From positions 130,166 to 194,165 of the forward strand of contig JAJFIX010000023.1 of NCBI GenBank assembly GCA_021774575.1: DNA of 64,000 nt. Direction: 5' to 3'. Positions 45,683 to 54,054 of this stretch are shown in pieces (position 1 is the first letter of the stretch; each line of letters starts with the position of its first letter). Source of the DNA: Alphaproteobacteria bacterium (GTDB lineage Bacteria; Pseudomonadota; Alphaproteobacteria; UBA6615). A program made the position numbers and the translations under genes. The notes below the pieces were generated by a model. The model was not told the DNA's origin. It made no database searches and was given only the letters and a program-made list of their open reading frames with translations.

Positions 45683-46408
45683 ATGAATAAAAATAACCCA
45701 ACACCGCAATTGCTCGACGGGCAGGGCCGCCACTGTTTTATTGCCGGACTCTCCGGCGGTATCGGTGGCGCAACGGCGGAGCTATTCGCCGCGGCCGGAG
45801 CGACGGTCAGTGGTGGCGATATTGCCGGTCCCGAACCAAGACTAGAGGCAACCGACGAGCAATCCGTGCGCCGGTCGCTGGCCGACGCAGTCGACGCCCA
45901 TGGGCCGATCGATTTTCTGATTAACGCCGTCGGTGTGACCGGCGACGGTCCCGTGGCCGATATGAGCACCAGCGAATGGGAACGGGTGATCGCGGCCAAT
46001 CTGACCTCGTCCTTTTTGCTGGCACGAGAAGGCTATACTCATTTACGCCGGCCGGGTGGTGTGTTGGTCATGCTCTCTTCGACCAATGGCCGAAATGGCG
46101 GCACACTTTTCTCGGGCGCTGCCTATGGCGCGGCAAAGGCAGCGATACTCAATCTGGCTCGTGGTTTGGCCAAGGAATGGGCCGGCGAAGGTCTGCGGGT
46201 TAATTGCGTGGCGCCGGGACCGGTGGCAACGCCGATGCTTGGTCGGTTGAGTGAGGGCGCCCATGCGCGGTTAAAAGCGGCGGTGCCCCTTGGCCGCTAT
46301 GCCGAACCGGGCGAGATTGCGGCGGCGATCGCCTTTCTCTGTTCCGATCACGCAAAGTCAATGACCGGCGCGGTGATCAATATATCGGGCGGGTTGGTGC
46401 TGGATTGA
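45683..46408 (+). CDS. SDR-family oxidoreductase
   Basis: 241 residues from ATG 45683 (GAGGGG SD). Cofactor loop GLSGGIGGATAELF near 22, NAVGVTGDG near 78, catalytic SSTNGRNGG and Tyr-Lys in AAYGAAKAAI near 150, terminal GAVINISGGLVLD. Divergent from the LeuCD-like/lyase operon with an 88-bp gap, and upstream of the TRAP genes. It may oxidise the imported hydroxyacid before the dehydratase-lyase steps. Confidence 0.78.
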   Translation: MNKNNPTPQLLDGQGRHCFIAGLSGGIGGATAELFAAAGATVSGGDIAGPEPRLEATDEQSVRRSLADAVDAHGPIDFLINAVGVTGDGPVADMSTSEWERVIAANLTSSFLLAREGYTHLRRPGGVLVMLSSTNGRNGGTLFSGAAYGAAKAAILNLARGLAKEWAGEGLRVNCVAPGPVATPMLGRLSEGAHARLKAAVPLGRYAEPGEIAAAIAFLCSDHAKSMTGAVINISGGLVLD

Positions 46409-46460
46409 ATTGGCACCGGTTTTTCACGCTCCCTCTCGCCTGATATTATTTTTTTGCACA

Positions 46461-46500
46461 GTGGGGGGCGACGTAGTAGCTTTTAGCCCCCGTGTTTTTA
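46461..46500 (+). terminator. Weak terminator-like hairpin after the SDR gene
   Basis: GGGGGC (46464-46469) and GCCCCC (46486-46491) can pair across a 16-base loop, followed by GTGTTTTTA. The loop is long and the T-run interrupted, so termination may be partial. Confidence 0.35.
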
Positions 46501-46555
46501 CCTAAATTTGCGGGCGTAATCGAGCAGGAACCAAGACCCGCGAAGGGGGGAATAG

Positions 46556-48844
46556 ATGGAATTTGAGGCTCTTTCCGGCCTTATTCGATGGATGGACCGG
46601 TTTGGCGAGAGCCTCGCCCTGGTGCTGGCTTGCGTCGGTGTAATTTTGCTCGTTTCCTTCCTGGTCACGGTAATGGCTTGGCGTGAAGAACCGCGTGGTT
46701 TCGTGTTTTTTGTCAAATTGCTTGAATGGACGCTTTACGTTGCCTGTCTGACTTTGATTGCCGATTTGGTGGCGGCGGCGATTTATAACTTTGGCCTGGT
46801 TGGCGCTTTCGACGGTGACATTCCGGCCTGGGCGGAGGGTCTGTCCTTGATCCTCTATCTAGGGCTGATTGCTTCTGTGGTGGTTGTGACCGGCGTCTTG
46901 ATGATTGCCGCCATTCTTAGTCTTATGCAATCGGTTGACGACCGGCCATTATTGGTTCGATTTAGCCAGTCAGTTGAGCGGGTGTTGTTCCAGACAGCGG
47001 GCGTATTACTGTTATTGGTCCTGGCGGGTGTTTTCTACAACACTGTGGCCCGGTATTTTTTCAATTCGCCGGAACAGTGGTCGGAAGCCGCGCCGCGGGT
47101 TTTTTATCTCTGGATGACCTATTTGGCGGTTGCGGTGGCAACCAAGCGCGGCGAAAATATCCGCGTGACCTTCATCTTCGATCGGTTGGATCCTTTGCGG
47201 CGCCTGTTGCTGGAAGTTTTCATGCACGTGCTGGTCATGTCGATGCTTTCGATCGTTATCTGGCATAATTTTCCGCTGCTGCGGCTCGGTTTGCGCGGCA
47301 CCATGCTGGCGACGCAGTGGAGTAATGTGGTGACTTTTTTGCCGCTGACCGTCGGCGGCTTGTTCATTCTATTTTATCAGGCCTTGCTGGTTCCCAAGGC
47401 ATTTGCCGCCTACCGGGCCAGTGGTGCGCCGCGCTTACGGGATCGGCGAAAAGCGGTTTTCCTCCATCTTTTTGGGGCGTTGGTGGTTTTTTTCGTGCTC
47501 CAACAGACCTTGGTTTGGGCGAATAATCACTATGATCTGGCGCTGCTGGCCTTCCTCGTCATCATGTTGCTGTTCTTTTCCCTGGTCGGGATGGAGATCG
47601 CCTGGGCCATCGCATTCGCCGGTTTCGGCTATTTGGTTTTGACCCAGTTCGGGTTCACGCCTCGGGCCGAGCCCTTTGTGATTTTTTCCCAGATGATGAC
47701 CGTTGGCATTGACAGCCTGATCCTGGTGGCAATCCCATTGTTTATATTTGCCGGGGAATTGATGAATTTAACCGGCGTTACCCATCGGATCGTTCGTCTG
47801 GGGGCGGTTCTGGTCGGCCATTTTTATGGCGGGCTGGCAAATGTCGGGGTTGTGGCTAATTTTATCATGTCGGGAATTTCGGGCTCCGCCCTGGCCGATG
47901 CTGCCGCCACGGGTACGGTGTTATTGCCGGAAATGAAGAAACGGGGATTTCCACCGGATTTCTCGGCTGCCGTTATCGCGTCGGCGGCAACGGTTGGCCC
48001 GATCGTTCCGCCATCGATTTCCTTTGTTTTGCTGGGGGTCATTGCTCAGGTTTCGGTTGCCCAGCTTTTCCTGGGCGGAATCGTCCCCGGTGCGGTGATG
48101 TTTTTCGCGATGTTTGCCTTGACCTATTGGCTGTGTCGGCGCAACGACTACCCGCGCGAGCCAAAGGCCTCAGTGCCCGAGATTGGCAACGCCATAACTG
48201 GCGGCCTGTTGGCAATCTTGGCCCCAGCTTTTGTTGTCGGCAGCATCATCTTCGGCATTGCGACACCGACCGAGGCGGCGACGATTGCCGTTGTTTATAC
48301 CTTGCTCTTAGGCGTTGTCGTTTATCGCAACGTGTCGGCCAAACAGATTTTGGATGCGGCAGGACGGGCGGCGATAATTTCGTCGATCGTCATTTTGACC
48401 GTGGCTGCGTCGCAGGTCTTCAATTTTGCCGCCAATATCGAGCGCATGGGCGAAGTCTTGGTTGCCGCCATGCTGTCGATTTCCGAGAATAAATATGCTC
48501 TGCTGGCGATGATCAACGTGCTGTTGCTGATTTTGGGCATGTTCATGGAAATTTTGCCGATCATGCTGATCTTGGCACCGATCCTGTTTCCATTGCTCGA
48601 AGGGATGGGGGTAAGTGACGTCCATTTCGGTGTGGTCATGGTGCTGAACCTGATGATTGGCATGATTACGCCGCCCATTGGGCTCAATCTATTCGTCATG
48701 TCGACCATCGGCGGCGTCGAGGTTTTGTCGATTTTCCGACGGGCAATACCTTATTTTATTGTTTTGATAGCCGTACTATTGGCAATCACATATATTCCCG
48801 TGTTAACGTTATACTTGCCCAACTTGGTTTACCCACCTGGATGA
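46556..48844 (+). CDS. TRAP transporter fused DctQM with extra N-terminal membrane domain
   Basis: 762 residues, SD GGGGGGA. Residues about 1-130 hold three or four helices not found in ordinary DctQ (VLACVGVILLVSFLVTVMAW, LYVACLTLIADLVAAAIYNF, YLGLIASVVVVTGVLMIAA). Residues about 145-290 are the DctQ small subunit (ARYFFNSPEQWSEAAPRVFY, KRGENIRVTFIFDRL). Residues about 320-760 are DctM (SGSALADAAATGTVLLPEM, TVGPIVPPSISFVLLG, TPTEAATIAVVY). It imports a carboxylate with the binding protein encoded 58 bp downstream. Confidence 0.88.
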   Translation: MEFEALSGLIRWMDRFGESLALVLACVGVILLVSFLVTVMAWREEPRGFVFFVKLLEWTLYVACLTLIADLVAAAIYNFGLVGAFDGDIPAWAEGLSLILYLGLIASVVVVTGVLMIAAILSLMQSVDDRPLLVRFSQSVERVLFQTAGVLLLLVLAGVFYNTVARYFFNSPEQWSEAAPRVFYLWMTYLAVAVATKRGENIRVTFIFDRLDPLRRLLLEVFMHVLVMSMLSIVIWHNFPLLRLGLRGTMLATQWSNVVTFLPLTVGGLFILFYQALLVPKAFAAYRASGAPRLRDRRKAVFLHLFGALVVFFVLQQTLVWANNHYDLALLAFLVIMLLFFSLVGMEIAWAIAFAGFGYLVLTQFGFTPRAEPFVIFSQMMTVGIDSLILVAIPLFIFAGELMNLTGVTHRIVRLGAVLVGHFYGGLANVGVVANFIMSGISGSALADAAATGTVLLPEMKKRGFPPDFSAAVIASAATVGPIVPPSISFVLLGVIAQVSVAQLFLGGIVPGAVMFFAMFALTYWLCRRNDYPREPKASVPEIGNAITGGLLAILAPAFVVGSIIFGIATPTEAATIAVVYTLLLGVVVYRNVSAKQILDAAGRAAIISSIVILTVAASQVFNFAANIERMGEVLVAAMLSISENKYALLAMINVLLLILGMFMEILPIMLILAPILFPLLEGMGVSDVHFGVVMVLNLMIGMITPPIGLNLFVMSTIGGVEVLSIFRRAIPYFIVLIAVLLAITYIPVLTLYLPNLVYPPG

Positions 48845-48902
48845 ACAGAGGGGTGAGCTAAAAAAAATGATAAACAAGATATCCTTAGGGAGGATTTTGA
48901 CA

Positions 48903-49901
48903 ATGAAATCAAAAATTACGAGACGGCAGTTTGGTCAAGGAACCGCTGCTGCTGCTGCGACCGCTGCTCTGACGGCGGGCTTCCCGATGAGTGCCCTTGG
49001 CGCCATCGAATTGAAATATGGTAATGCGGGTCCGGGCTTTACCTCGACCAACAGATTTGCCGCTGCCCTGTTTGAGGAAGTCAGCAAGCGCACCGGCGGT
49101 GAAGTTTCCGCGCAAATTCTCGCCGGGACCCTCGGCCTGGGCGAAGAGGCGTTGGCCCAAGGCATGTCGGTCGGCACCATCGACGTTTATTCGGGCGCCT
49201 TCACCGGTACCCGTGAATTCGATATTTTCTACACCCCCTACATGTTCCGCGACATGGATCATGCCGGTGCGGTGGCCAACGGTCTCTTGCGGTCCCAGGG
49301 TGCGGCGGCTCTCGAAGATCTCTACGAAGCCAAATATCTCGGCGTTGGTCGGGCCGGGCCGTGGACGCTTTTCTTGAACGAGCCGATCGAAACTCTTGAC
49401 GATCTGAGGGGCCGGAAAATCCGCGCACCTGCCATCGAAGGCATGGTCAAAGGCGTGGAATTTGTCGGCGCCGAGCCAACGGTGATTTCCTTTGGTGAAA
49501 TGCAAGAAGCACTGGCCCAAGGCGTTGTCGACGGTCTGGTTACCCTGACCGATCTGGCTATTCTCATTGGTTTGCCGGAAAACGCTAAATTCATGATGCG
49601 TGGCGAATTTGGTTTGGGCCTCGATAAGTTCATGATGTCACGCCGGATTTGGAACACACTCACCGATGAGCAGCAAGACATCATCGTCGGTACGTTCGCG
49701 CAGATGGAGGATAGTTTCCTCAATCAGCCGACAATCGCCAAACTGCCCGGTATTTATGATGAATGGGAAAGCATCAATGGTCCGGGTTCGGTGCTAAATG
49801 TTGACGCTACTGCCGCCATCGCGGCGATGGAGCCCCTCAACATGCAACTGGCCAATGAAGTCTATGGCCCGGGCACCTGGGACATCATCACGGGCTCTTA
49901 A
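48903..49901 (+). CDS. TRAP transporter solute-binding protein (DctP-like)
   Basis: 332 residues from ATG 48903, chosen over ATG 48867 because AGGGAGG lies 9 bp upstream. Twin-arginine-type signal (TRRQFGQGTAAAAATAALTA, cleavage near ALGA). The mature domain is a DctP fold with GPWTLFLNEPIETLDDLRGRK near 153 and FGEMQEALAQGVVDGL near 202. The conserved arginine of the LRGRKIRAP region would hold the ligand carboxylate. Tat export of a TRAP binding protein is known but less usual. Confidence 0.88.
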   Translation: MKSKITRRQFGQGTAAAAATAALTAGFPMSALGAIELKYGNAGPGFTSTNRFAAALFEEVSKRTGGEVSAQILAGTLGLGEEALAQGMSVGTIDVYSGAFTGTREFDIFYTPYMFRDMDHAGAVANGLLRSQGAAALEDLYEAKYLGVGRAGPWTLFLNEPIETLDDLRGRKIRAPAIEGMVKGVEFVGAEPTVISFGEMQEALAQGVVDGLVTLTDLAILIGLPENAKFMMRGEFGLGLDKFMMSRRIWNTLTDEQQDIIVGTFAQMEDSFLNQPTIAKLPGIYDEWESINGPGSVLNVDATAAIAAMEPLNMQLANEVYGPGTWDIITGS

Positions 49902-49951
49902 GAGTTAGCTCGTTTTAGCATTTGCTCGTTTTTTCGGGCGTGTAAAAAAGC

Positions 49952-49983
49952 GAAACGCCGCAGAAGTATTTCTGCGGCGTTTC
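49952..49983. terminator. Bidirectional Rho-independent terminator
   Basis: A perfect 14-bp stem, GAAACGCCGCAGAA (49952-49965) with TTCTGCGGCGTTTC (49970-49983), and a GTAT loop, with A-rich left and T-rich right flanks. It ends the TRAP operon on the plus strand and the peptide genes on the minus strand. Confidence 0.9.
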
Positions 49984-50064
49984 TTTTGTTCCCAACACAC
50001 ACCTCAAATCCTAAAAACGGCAAGGGCCTCGGCGTGAATGTCGGAAATTCGGCTGGTCAAACTC

Positions 50065-50169
50065 TTACGGAGTTTGGATCCAGGGGCTGCCCTGGGCGGC
50101 GTTGGCGGGAGCCGAAACCGTGCTGAAAGAGGCAATGGCGACGAATAATGCGGCAAAAAGGATTTTCAT
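50065..50169 (-). CDS. Small secreted peptide A (34 residues)
   Basis: ATG 50169, stop TAA ending at 50065. Lys near the N-terminus, hydrophobic run (ILFAALFVAIASFSTVS), a cleavage-like APANA site, then a mature tail of ten residues, AQGSPWIQTP. TTGGAG lies 9 bp upstream of the ATG. It is one of three tandem paralogues of identical length; the conserved upstream block (24 bp) and coding pattern support real genes. Possible roles: exported signal, peptide toxin of the Ldr type, or small envelope peptide. Confidence 0.65.
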   Translation of the reverse strand: MKILFAALFVAIASFSTVSAPANAAQGSPWIQTP

Positions 50170-50278
50170 CTGAAATACTCCAAGTTCTAATTTTCGGTGA
50201 TTTTAACAACCGCGCCTCAGGCCCAGTGAATATGAAGGGCCATCGGCGCGGATATCGGAAATTTGGTCGGTTAAACTC

Positions 50279-50383
50279 CTACTGTCCTTGGATCCAGGGA
50301 CTGCCGTCGGAGGCGTTGGCGGGAGCCGAAACCGTGCTGAAAGAGGCAATGGCGATGAACAATGCGGCAAAAAGGGTTTTCAT
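50279..50383 (-). CDS. Small secreted peptide B (34 residues)
   Basis: ATG 50383, stop ending at 50279. KTLFAALFIAIASFSTVS hydrophobic core, APANA cleavage-like site, mature tail SDGSPWIQGQ. Differs from peptide A at only a few signal residues but more in the tail, keeping the GSPWIQ core. Preceded by the same TTGGAGTATTTCAG leader. Confidence 0.68.
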   Translation of the reverse strand: MKTLFAALFIAIASFSTVSAPANASDGSPWIQGQ

Positions 50384-50538
50384 CTGAAATACTCCAAGTT
50401 CTAAAATAGTACTGATAAGACATATGCCCCAATCCGGACCATCCGGAGCTGGTAACATCCTATTTTTGGTGATTTCAACAACCACGCCTCAAGCCCAGTG
50501 AACATGAAGGGGTATCGGCGCGAATGTCGGAAGTTTGG

Positions 50539-50643
50539 TCAGTCAACCCACGGGTTGCCATCGGCCGCAATGGCGTCGACGGGAACGGAGATGATGCTGA
50601 CGGAAGCGGCGGCAAGAAACAAAGCGGCAAAAAGGATTTTCAT
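50539..50643 (-). CDS. Small secreted peptide C (34 residues)
   Basis: ATG 50643, stop ending at 50539. KILFAALFLAAASVSIISV core, cleavage-like DAIA site, tail ADGNPWVD. The most diverged copy, yet length, signal layout and the G-[SN]-P-W-[IV] core are kept. It shares a 42-bp leader with copy B (50641-50682 against 50381-50422), including AGTACTGATAAGAC. Confidence 0.68.
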   Translation of the reverse strand: MKILFAALFLAAASVSIISVPVDAIAADGNPWVD

Positions 50644-50978
50644 CTGAAATACTCCAAGTTCTAATATAGTACTGATAAGACCAGCTCGCCAATTCCAGAC
50701 CATCCGGAGCCTAGCGAGCACCTCTCATTTCCGAAAGGCGAGGGTGTTAGATCATCTAATTATTAATGAAATGTTAAAATATAATAACCCGATATAATTA
50801 TACCTACTGTAGGTGGCGCGATGTGTTGGTTGGTACATTGTTTGCGGCGTTCTTTGTCGGAAAGCCCTTTGAAAACACATTATTTTATAATTTTGATCAC
50901 GAAGTGGTGAGAATCGAAAGAAAGTTGAAAGATTTTATTCATTTTGGGACATTTTGCCCAATGACCCCGACTCAATCA
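50644..50978. other. Intergenic region right of the peptide genes
   Basis: 335 bp. Its left 70 bp is the leader of peptide C. The middle (50755-50810) is AT-rich with two TATAAT-like hexamers (50780 and 50793), but I cannot pair them with a -35 and gene. No other gene is seen. Confidence 0.5.
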
Positions 50979-51608
50979 TTAATAAGGTGATGGGCAGAGA
51001 CCCAATTGCGCCGTTTCCTGCCACTCACTTGCCGCGTCTATGAGGGTTGGCCCACCGCAGGGGAGAATGAGGTAACTCATCGCCTCGGCCATCTGGCTTT
51101 TTGTGATGCCCGCGTCAAAGGCGCGAACAAGGTGGAGCCGCTGGGCGGCGCGGCATCCGGTGGCGGCGTGGCAGACCGCTAAAATCATTTCGGCGATGGG
51201 CGCCGGAACGCGGCCACGGGCCGTCTGGGTCACGGCGAGATAACGCTGGGTGGTGGCCTCTTTGGGCATCCAGTCCGACCAACTCTTCATCGCAAAGGCC
51301 AATGTCGAATAGCTGGCAGCGGCGCCGGCCAGGGCGATGGCGTCGCCGATTTCGTCCAATGTCAGTCCGGCTTTCACCGCCCGCTCCATATGGATGCGTC
51401 CATGTTCCTCGCGCGCCGTTGCCAGCAGCCCGGCCCAAACATATTCCCGCTCCTTGGCCGAGAGGACCCGCGGCGCCAGGGTCAGTTTTTCATAAAACTG
51501 GTCATAGGCCGCCAGCAGGCCCGGATCGTCATTGGCCAGCATTCGATGATAGGAGAGGAGGTAGCCGCGTTTGGCCTCGACTTGCGCTAAAATTTCTTCT
51601 TTTTTCAT
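50979..51608 (-). CDS. Carboxymuconolactone decarboxylase-like protein (two CMD halves)
   Basis: 209 residues from ATG 51608; the longer frame to 51674 lacks an SD. Two AhpD/CMD-like helical repeats: EREYVWAGLLATAREEHGRIHMERAVKAGLTLDEIGDA (about 50-87, cited in pieces: EREYVWAGLLATAREE and HMERAVKAGLTLDEIGDA), and AVCHAATGCRAAQRLHLVRA near 145. The peroxidase CxxC pair is missing from the first half, so a redox role is doubtful. Upstream of it, divergent, is the M24 gene. Confidence 0.68.
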   Translation of the reverse strand: MKKEEILAQVEAKRGYLLSYHRMLANDDPGLLAAYDQFYEKLTLAPRVLSAKEREYVWAGLLATAREEHGRIHMERAVKAGLTLDEIGDAIALAGAAASYSTLAFAMKSWSDWMPKEATTQRYLAVTQTARGRVPAPIAEMILAVCHAATGCRAAQRLHLVRAFDAGITKSQMAEAMSYLILPCGGPTLIDAASEWQETAQLGLCPSPY

Positions 51609-51763
51609 GTCTTGTCCGTTCCAAAAAAACAAAACTGCCGGGCCAGCTTGCCGCGAATGGGCGATGGGCCGCAAGTCCGACCTTTGCCCCGGCCTTTACC
51701 TGGGCCTTTACGGTGCCCCGGTCGATAGGTTTTACTGTGCGCCTACTATGGAGGCGCGATACG

Positions 51764-52966
51764 ATGCTGATGAATATTGAGCGGGCGAGAGCCCTGATGG
51801 AGGAGGCGGGGCTCGACGCATTGATCGGCGCGACGCCGGTCAATGTCACCTATATGTCCGATTTTGCGTCGGAGTTTCTGCTCGGTAAGTTTGAAGATTA
51901 TGTTGCGGCGGTCATCGTGCCCCGCTCGCCCGATTTAGCGCCGGTGCTGATTATTCCCGAATTCGACCTGCCCTACGCCGTTGCGCGCCCGGGTTGGATC
52001 AAAACCATCCGCAGCTATGGCAATCCGTGGAGTTCGGTCGGGGTCTATATGGAAGCTGCGTTGGTCGAAGAAAACAGCGCATTGAAAGCAGACTTGGCTT
52101 CCTTGCGCGCGGCGACCGGCCCGACCCAAAAAGCAAATTATTTTGATGCATTGGCGGCTGCGCTGGCTGAGCTGGGGCTGGGCGATGCGCGGCTGGGTAT
52201 TGACGATCCCCGCCTTGGAGCGCGGCTTGGCGGTGCGACAGACACACTCGAATTGATGCGCCGCATCCGCATGGTCAAAACAGAGGATGAAATCGCCATT
52301 CTGACACGCGGGGCCGAAATCAACGCCGAAGCGCTGCGCAATGTGATTGCGGCGGGAGCCGCGGGGGCAGCCGAAGACGAGCTCATTCGAGTTTATCGCC
52401 GCACACTGACCGAGCGCGATGCGCGGTATTTGGGCGAGCGGGGCATGATGTTTGGCCCGGGCGAGGCCTCGGCCTTCAGCCTGCCTGCGAGCGCGGAGCG
52501 GCGATTGACCCCAGGCGACGCGGTGGTGCTCGATTGCCTGGGAACTTGGGCGGGCTATCATATGGACTTGGCTCGCACGGCGGTGGTGGGTGAACCGACA
52601 GTAGCGCAGAAAACGCGATACGACGCTGTCGCCGCGGCCTTGGCTGCAATCGAGGCGGCGATCAAGCCGGGGGTTCATACCGCCGATTTGCGCGATCTCG
52701 CCCGCCGCACCATCGAGGGTTTCGGTCTGCGCGGTGATTTGACGTCGGTAACCACCCACGGGCTGGGCTTGGAAATCTTTGAATTCCCGACCGCCGACAG
52801 CCTGGCCCAAGGTTTTGCCCTGGAGGCTGGTATGGTGGTCAATACAGAGGTATTTTACCGGGACCCGGACCTCGGGGCCTTTCACCTGGAAGACAGTGTG
52901 CGGGTGACTGCGTCGGGTTGCCATTACCTGCACGAGGTGGCGCGAGATCTCGTCATATTCGATTAA
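51764..52966 (+). CDS. M24-family (Xaa-Pro peptidase/creatinase-like) protein
   Basis: 400 residues from ATG 51764, with GGAGG 9 bp upstream; the frame opens far upstream at 51302 but that stretch is antisense to the CMD gene. N-terminal creatinase domain (1-150), then the pita-bread domain with the full metal-ligand set: LDCLGTWAGYHMDLART (two Asp), THGLGLEIFE (His), NTEVFYRD (Glu) and HLEDSVRV (Glu). It could be a proline peptidase or a C-N hydrolase. First gene of an operon ending in glutaryl-CoA dehydrogenase. Confidence 0.82.
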   Translation: MLMNIERARALMEEAGLDALIGATPVNVTYMSDFASEFLLGKFEDYVAAVIVPRSPDLAPVLIIPEFDLPYAVARPGWIKTIRSYGNPWSSVGVYMEAALVEENSALKADLASLRAATGPTQKANYFDALAAALAELGLGDARLGIDDPRLGARLGGATDTLELMRRIRMVKTEDEIAILTRGAEINAEALRNVIAAGAAGAAEDELIRVYRRTLTERDARYLGERGMMFGPGEASAFSLPASAERRLTPGDAVVLDCLGTWAGYHMDLARTAVVGEPTVAQKTRYDAVAAALAAIEAAIKPGVHTADLRDLARRTIEGFGLRGDLTSVTTHGLGLEIFEFPTADSLAQGFALEAGMVVNTEVFYRDPDLGAFHLEDSVRVTASGCHYLHEVARDLVIFD

Positions 52967-52986
52967 ATAACCGAGGCGTGAAATCA

Positions 52987-54054
52987 ATGACCGGTATGGA
53001 TGCGGAAATCTCTTTTGAGGCGCGGGCCTATCAGGCCTGTATCAGTGGCTTGAAACGGCAGTGGAGCGGGCCTCTCTATCGCCAGGTGGTCGATCTTGCC
53101 GGTACCAATTGCGATGCGAAGGGCATCGAACAAAATCTTCGCAAGGACAGCCGGTATCAGGTCTTCGGCTGGCTCGAACATTATCTGCAACAGTTCAAAT
53201 ATCTCGGGCGCTGGGGCATGTTGACCGAGTTCACGCCCCAGGAAGAAAAACTGGCTAAGCTGCTCGCCGATGCGGCAGCGATCGAGCCCGACCGCCTTGA
53301 CCTTGATCCGGATATGGCCCTGCCCGATTATTTTTGCGTCGGTGATTTTCACCAACATCCCGGTGGTATCTGGAGCGATGCCCACGATGCATTCGCCTAT
53401 GAATGGGGCGCCACGCTAACGACGCCGATGAGCGCCGATCATGGAGATCTGCATGACCGGTTCGCCGGGTTGGTCAATGAGATGGCGGCACCTGAAAATA
53501 TACTCGATCAGGCTTGCGGCTTTGGCAAGACCACCCTCGCGCTCAAATCCCTCCTGCCCGACGCGCGTGTTACCGGCAGCGATGTCGCCGGGCCATGCCT
53601 GATGCTGGGCCATAAACGCGCGGTTGAGGCAGGGTTGGATATCCGGTTTGTGCAATGCCCAGTCGAGGATTTACGTTTCGACGATAGTAGTTTTGACGCC
53701 GTAACCGGATCGATGCTGCTGCACGAAATGCCGCCCTCGGCCATTCGCGCCAGTTTGATCGAAGCCCGCCGCGTGCTCAAACCGGGCGGGCTCTACGCCC
53801 AGCTCGATTTTTATGACGTGCCGGGGGGCGAGGTCGGGCGTTTTTTCCATAACGGCCATAGCGCCCGCAACCGCGAACCCTATATGATGAGCTTGATAAA
53901 AATGGACCTGGCGGGCGAGCTGGAAGCCGCCGGATTTGAAGATGTCGCCATTGTGCCCTTCGAAGAAGGCGCTGGCGCCCTCGATAATGGACCCGACCTG
54001 CCGCACCAGTGGCGTTTTCCATGGACCCTAATTACCGGGAGGGCGAAACCGTGA
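52987..54054 (+). CDS. SAM-dependent methyltransferase
   Basis: 355 residues from ATG 52987 (GAGG upstream). An N-terminal helical part of about 165 residues precedes a class I methyltransferase domain: ILDQACGFGKTTLAL near 178 (SAM motif I, with GxGxx altered to ACGFGK), DVAGPCLMLGHKRA, FDAVTGSMLLHEMP near 238 and RRVLKPGGLYAQLDF near 261. Substrate unknown. It overlaps the next gene by GTGA. Confidence 0.78.
   Translation: MTGMDAEISFEARAYQACISGLKRQWSGPLYRQVVDLAGTNCDAKGIEQNLRKDSRYQVFGWLEHYLQQFKYLGRWGMLTEFTPQEEKLAKLLADAAAIEPDRLDLDPDMALPDYFCVGDFHQHPGGIWSDAHDAFAYEWGATLTTPMSADHGDLHDRFAGLVNEMAAPENILDQACGFGKTTLALKSLLPDARVTGSDVAGPCLMLGHKRAVEAGLDIRFVQCPVEDLRFDDSSFDAVTGSMLLHEMPPSAIRASLIEARRVLKPGGLYAQLDFYDVPGGEVGRFFHNGHSARNREPYMMSLIKMDLAGELEAAGFEDVAIVPFEEGAGALDNGPDLPHQWRFPWTLITGRAKP

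Larger units (their letters stand above)
50036..50715. repeat. Three tandem repeats carrying the peptide genes
   Basis: The units start-to-start are 214 and 260 bp apart. Each has the peptide gene, a conserved leader block (CATCTGAAATACTCCAAGTT on the plus strand), and a conserved 3' block around TCGGAAATTTGGTCGGT. Copies B and C share a CCATCCGGAGC block farther upstream that copy A lacks; copies A and B share the CAACCACGCCTCAAGCCCAG-type block between units. Confidence 0.8.

Noticed and set aside
50065-50643. Peptide repeats as non-coding repeats only
   Set aside because: All three keep an ATG, the same length of 34 codons, an SD-like TTGGAG at fixed distance and a signal-peptide pattern, more than chance would give; still needs proof of translation.
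50780-50798. Two TATAAT-like hexamers as promoters
   Set aside because: No -35 partner at proper spacing and no gene in the right direction close by; likely chance in AT-rich DNA.
51935-52987. A 350-codon minus-strand frame opposite the M24 gene
   Set aside because: Shadow; the M24 metal ligands on the plus strand identify the real gene.
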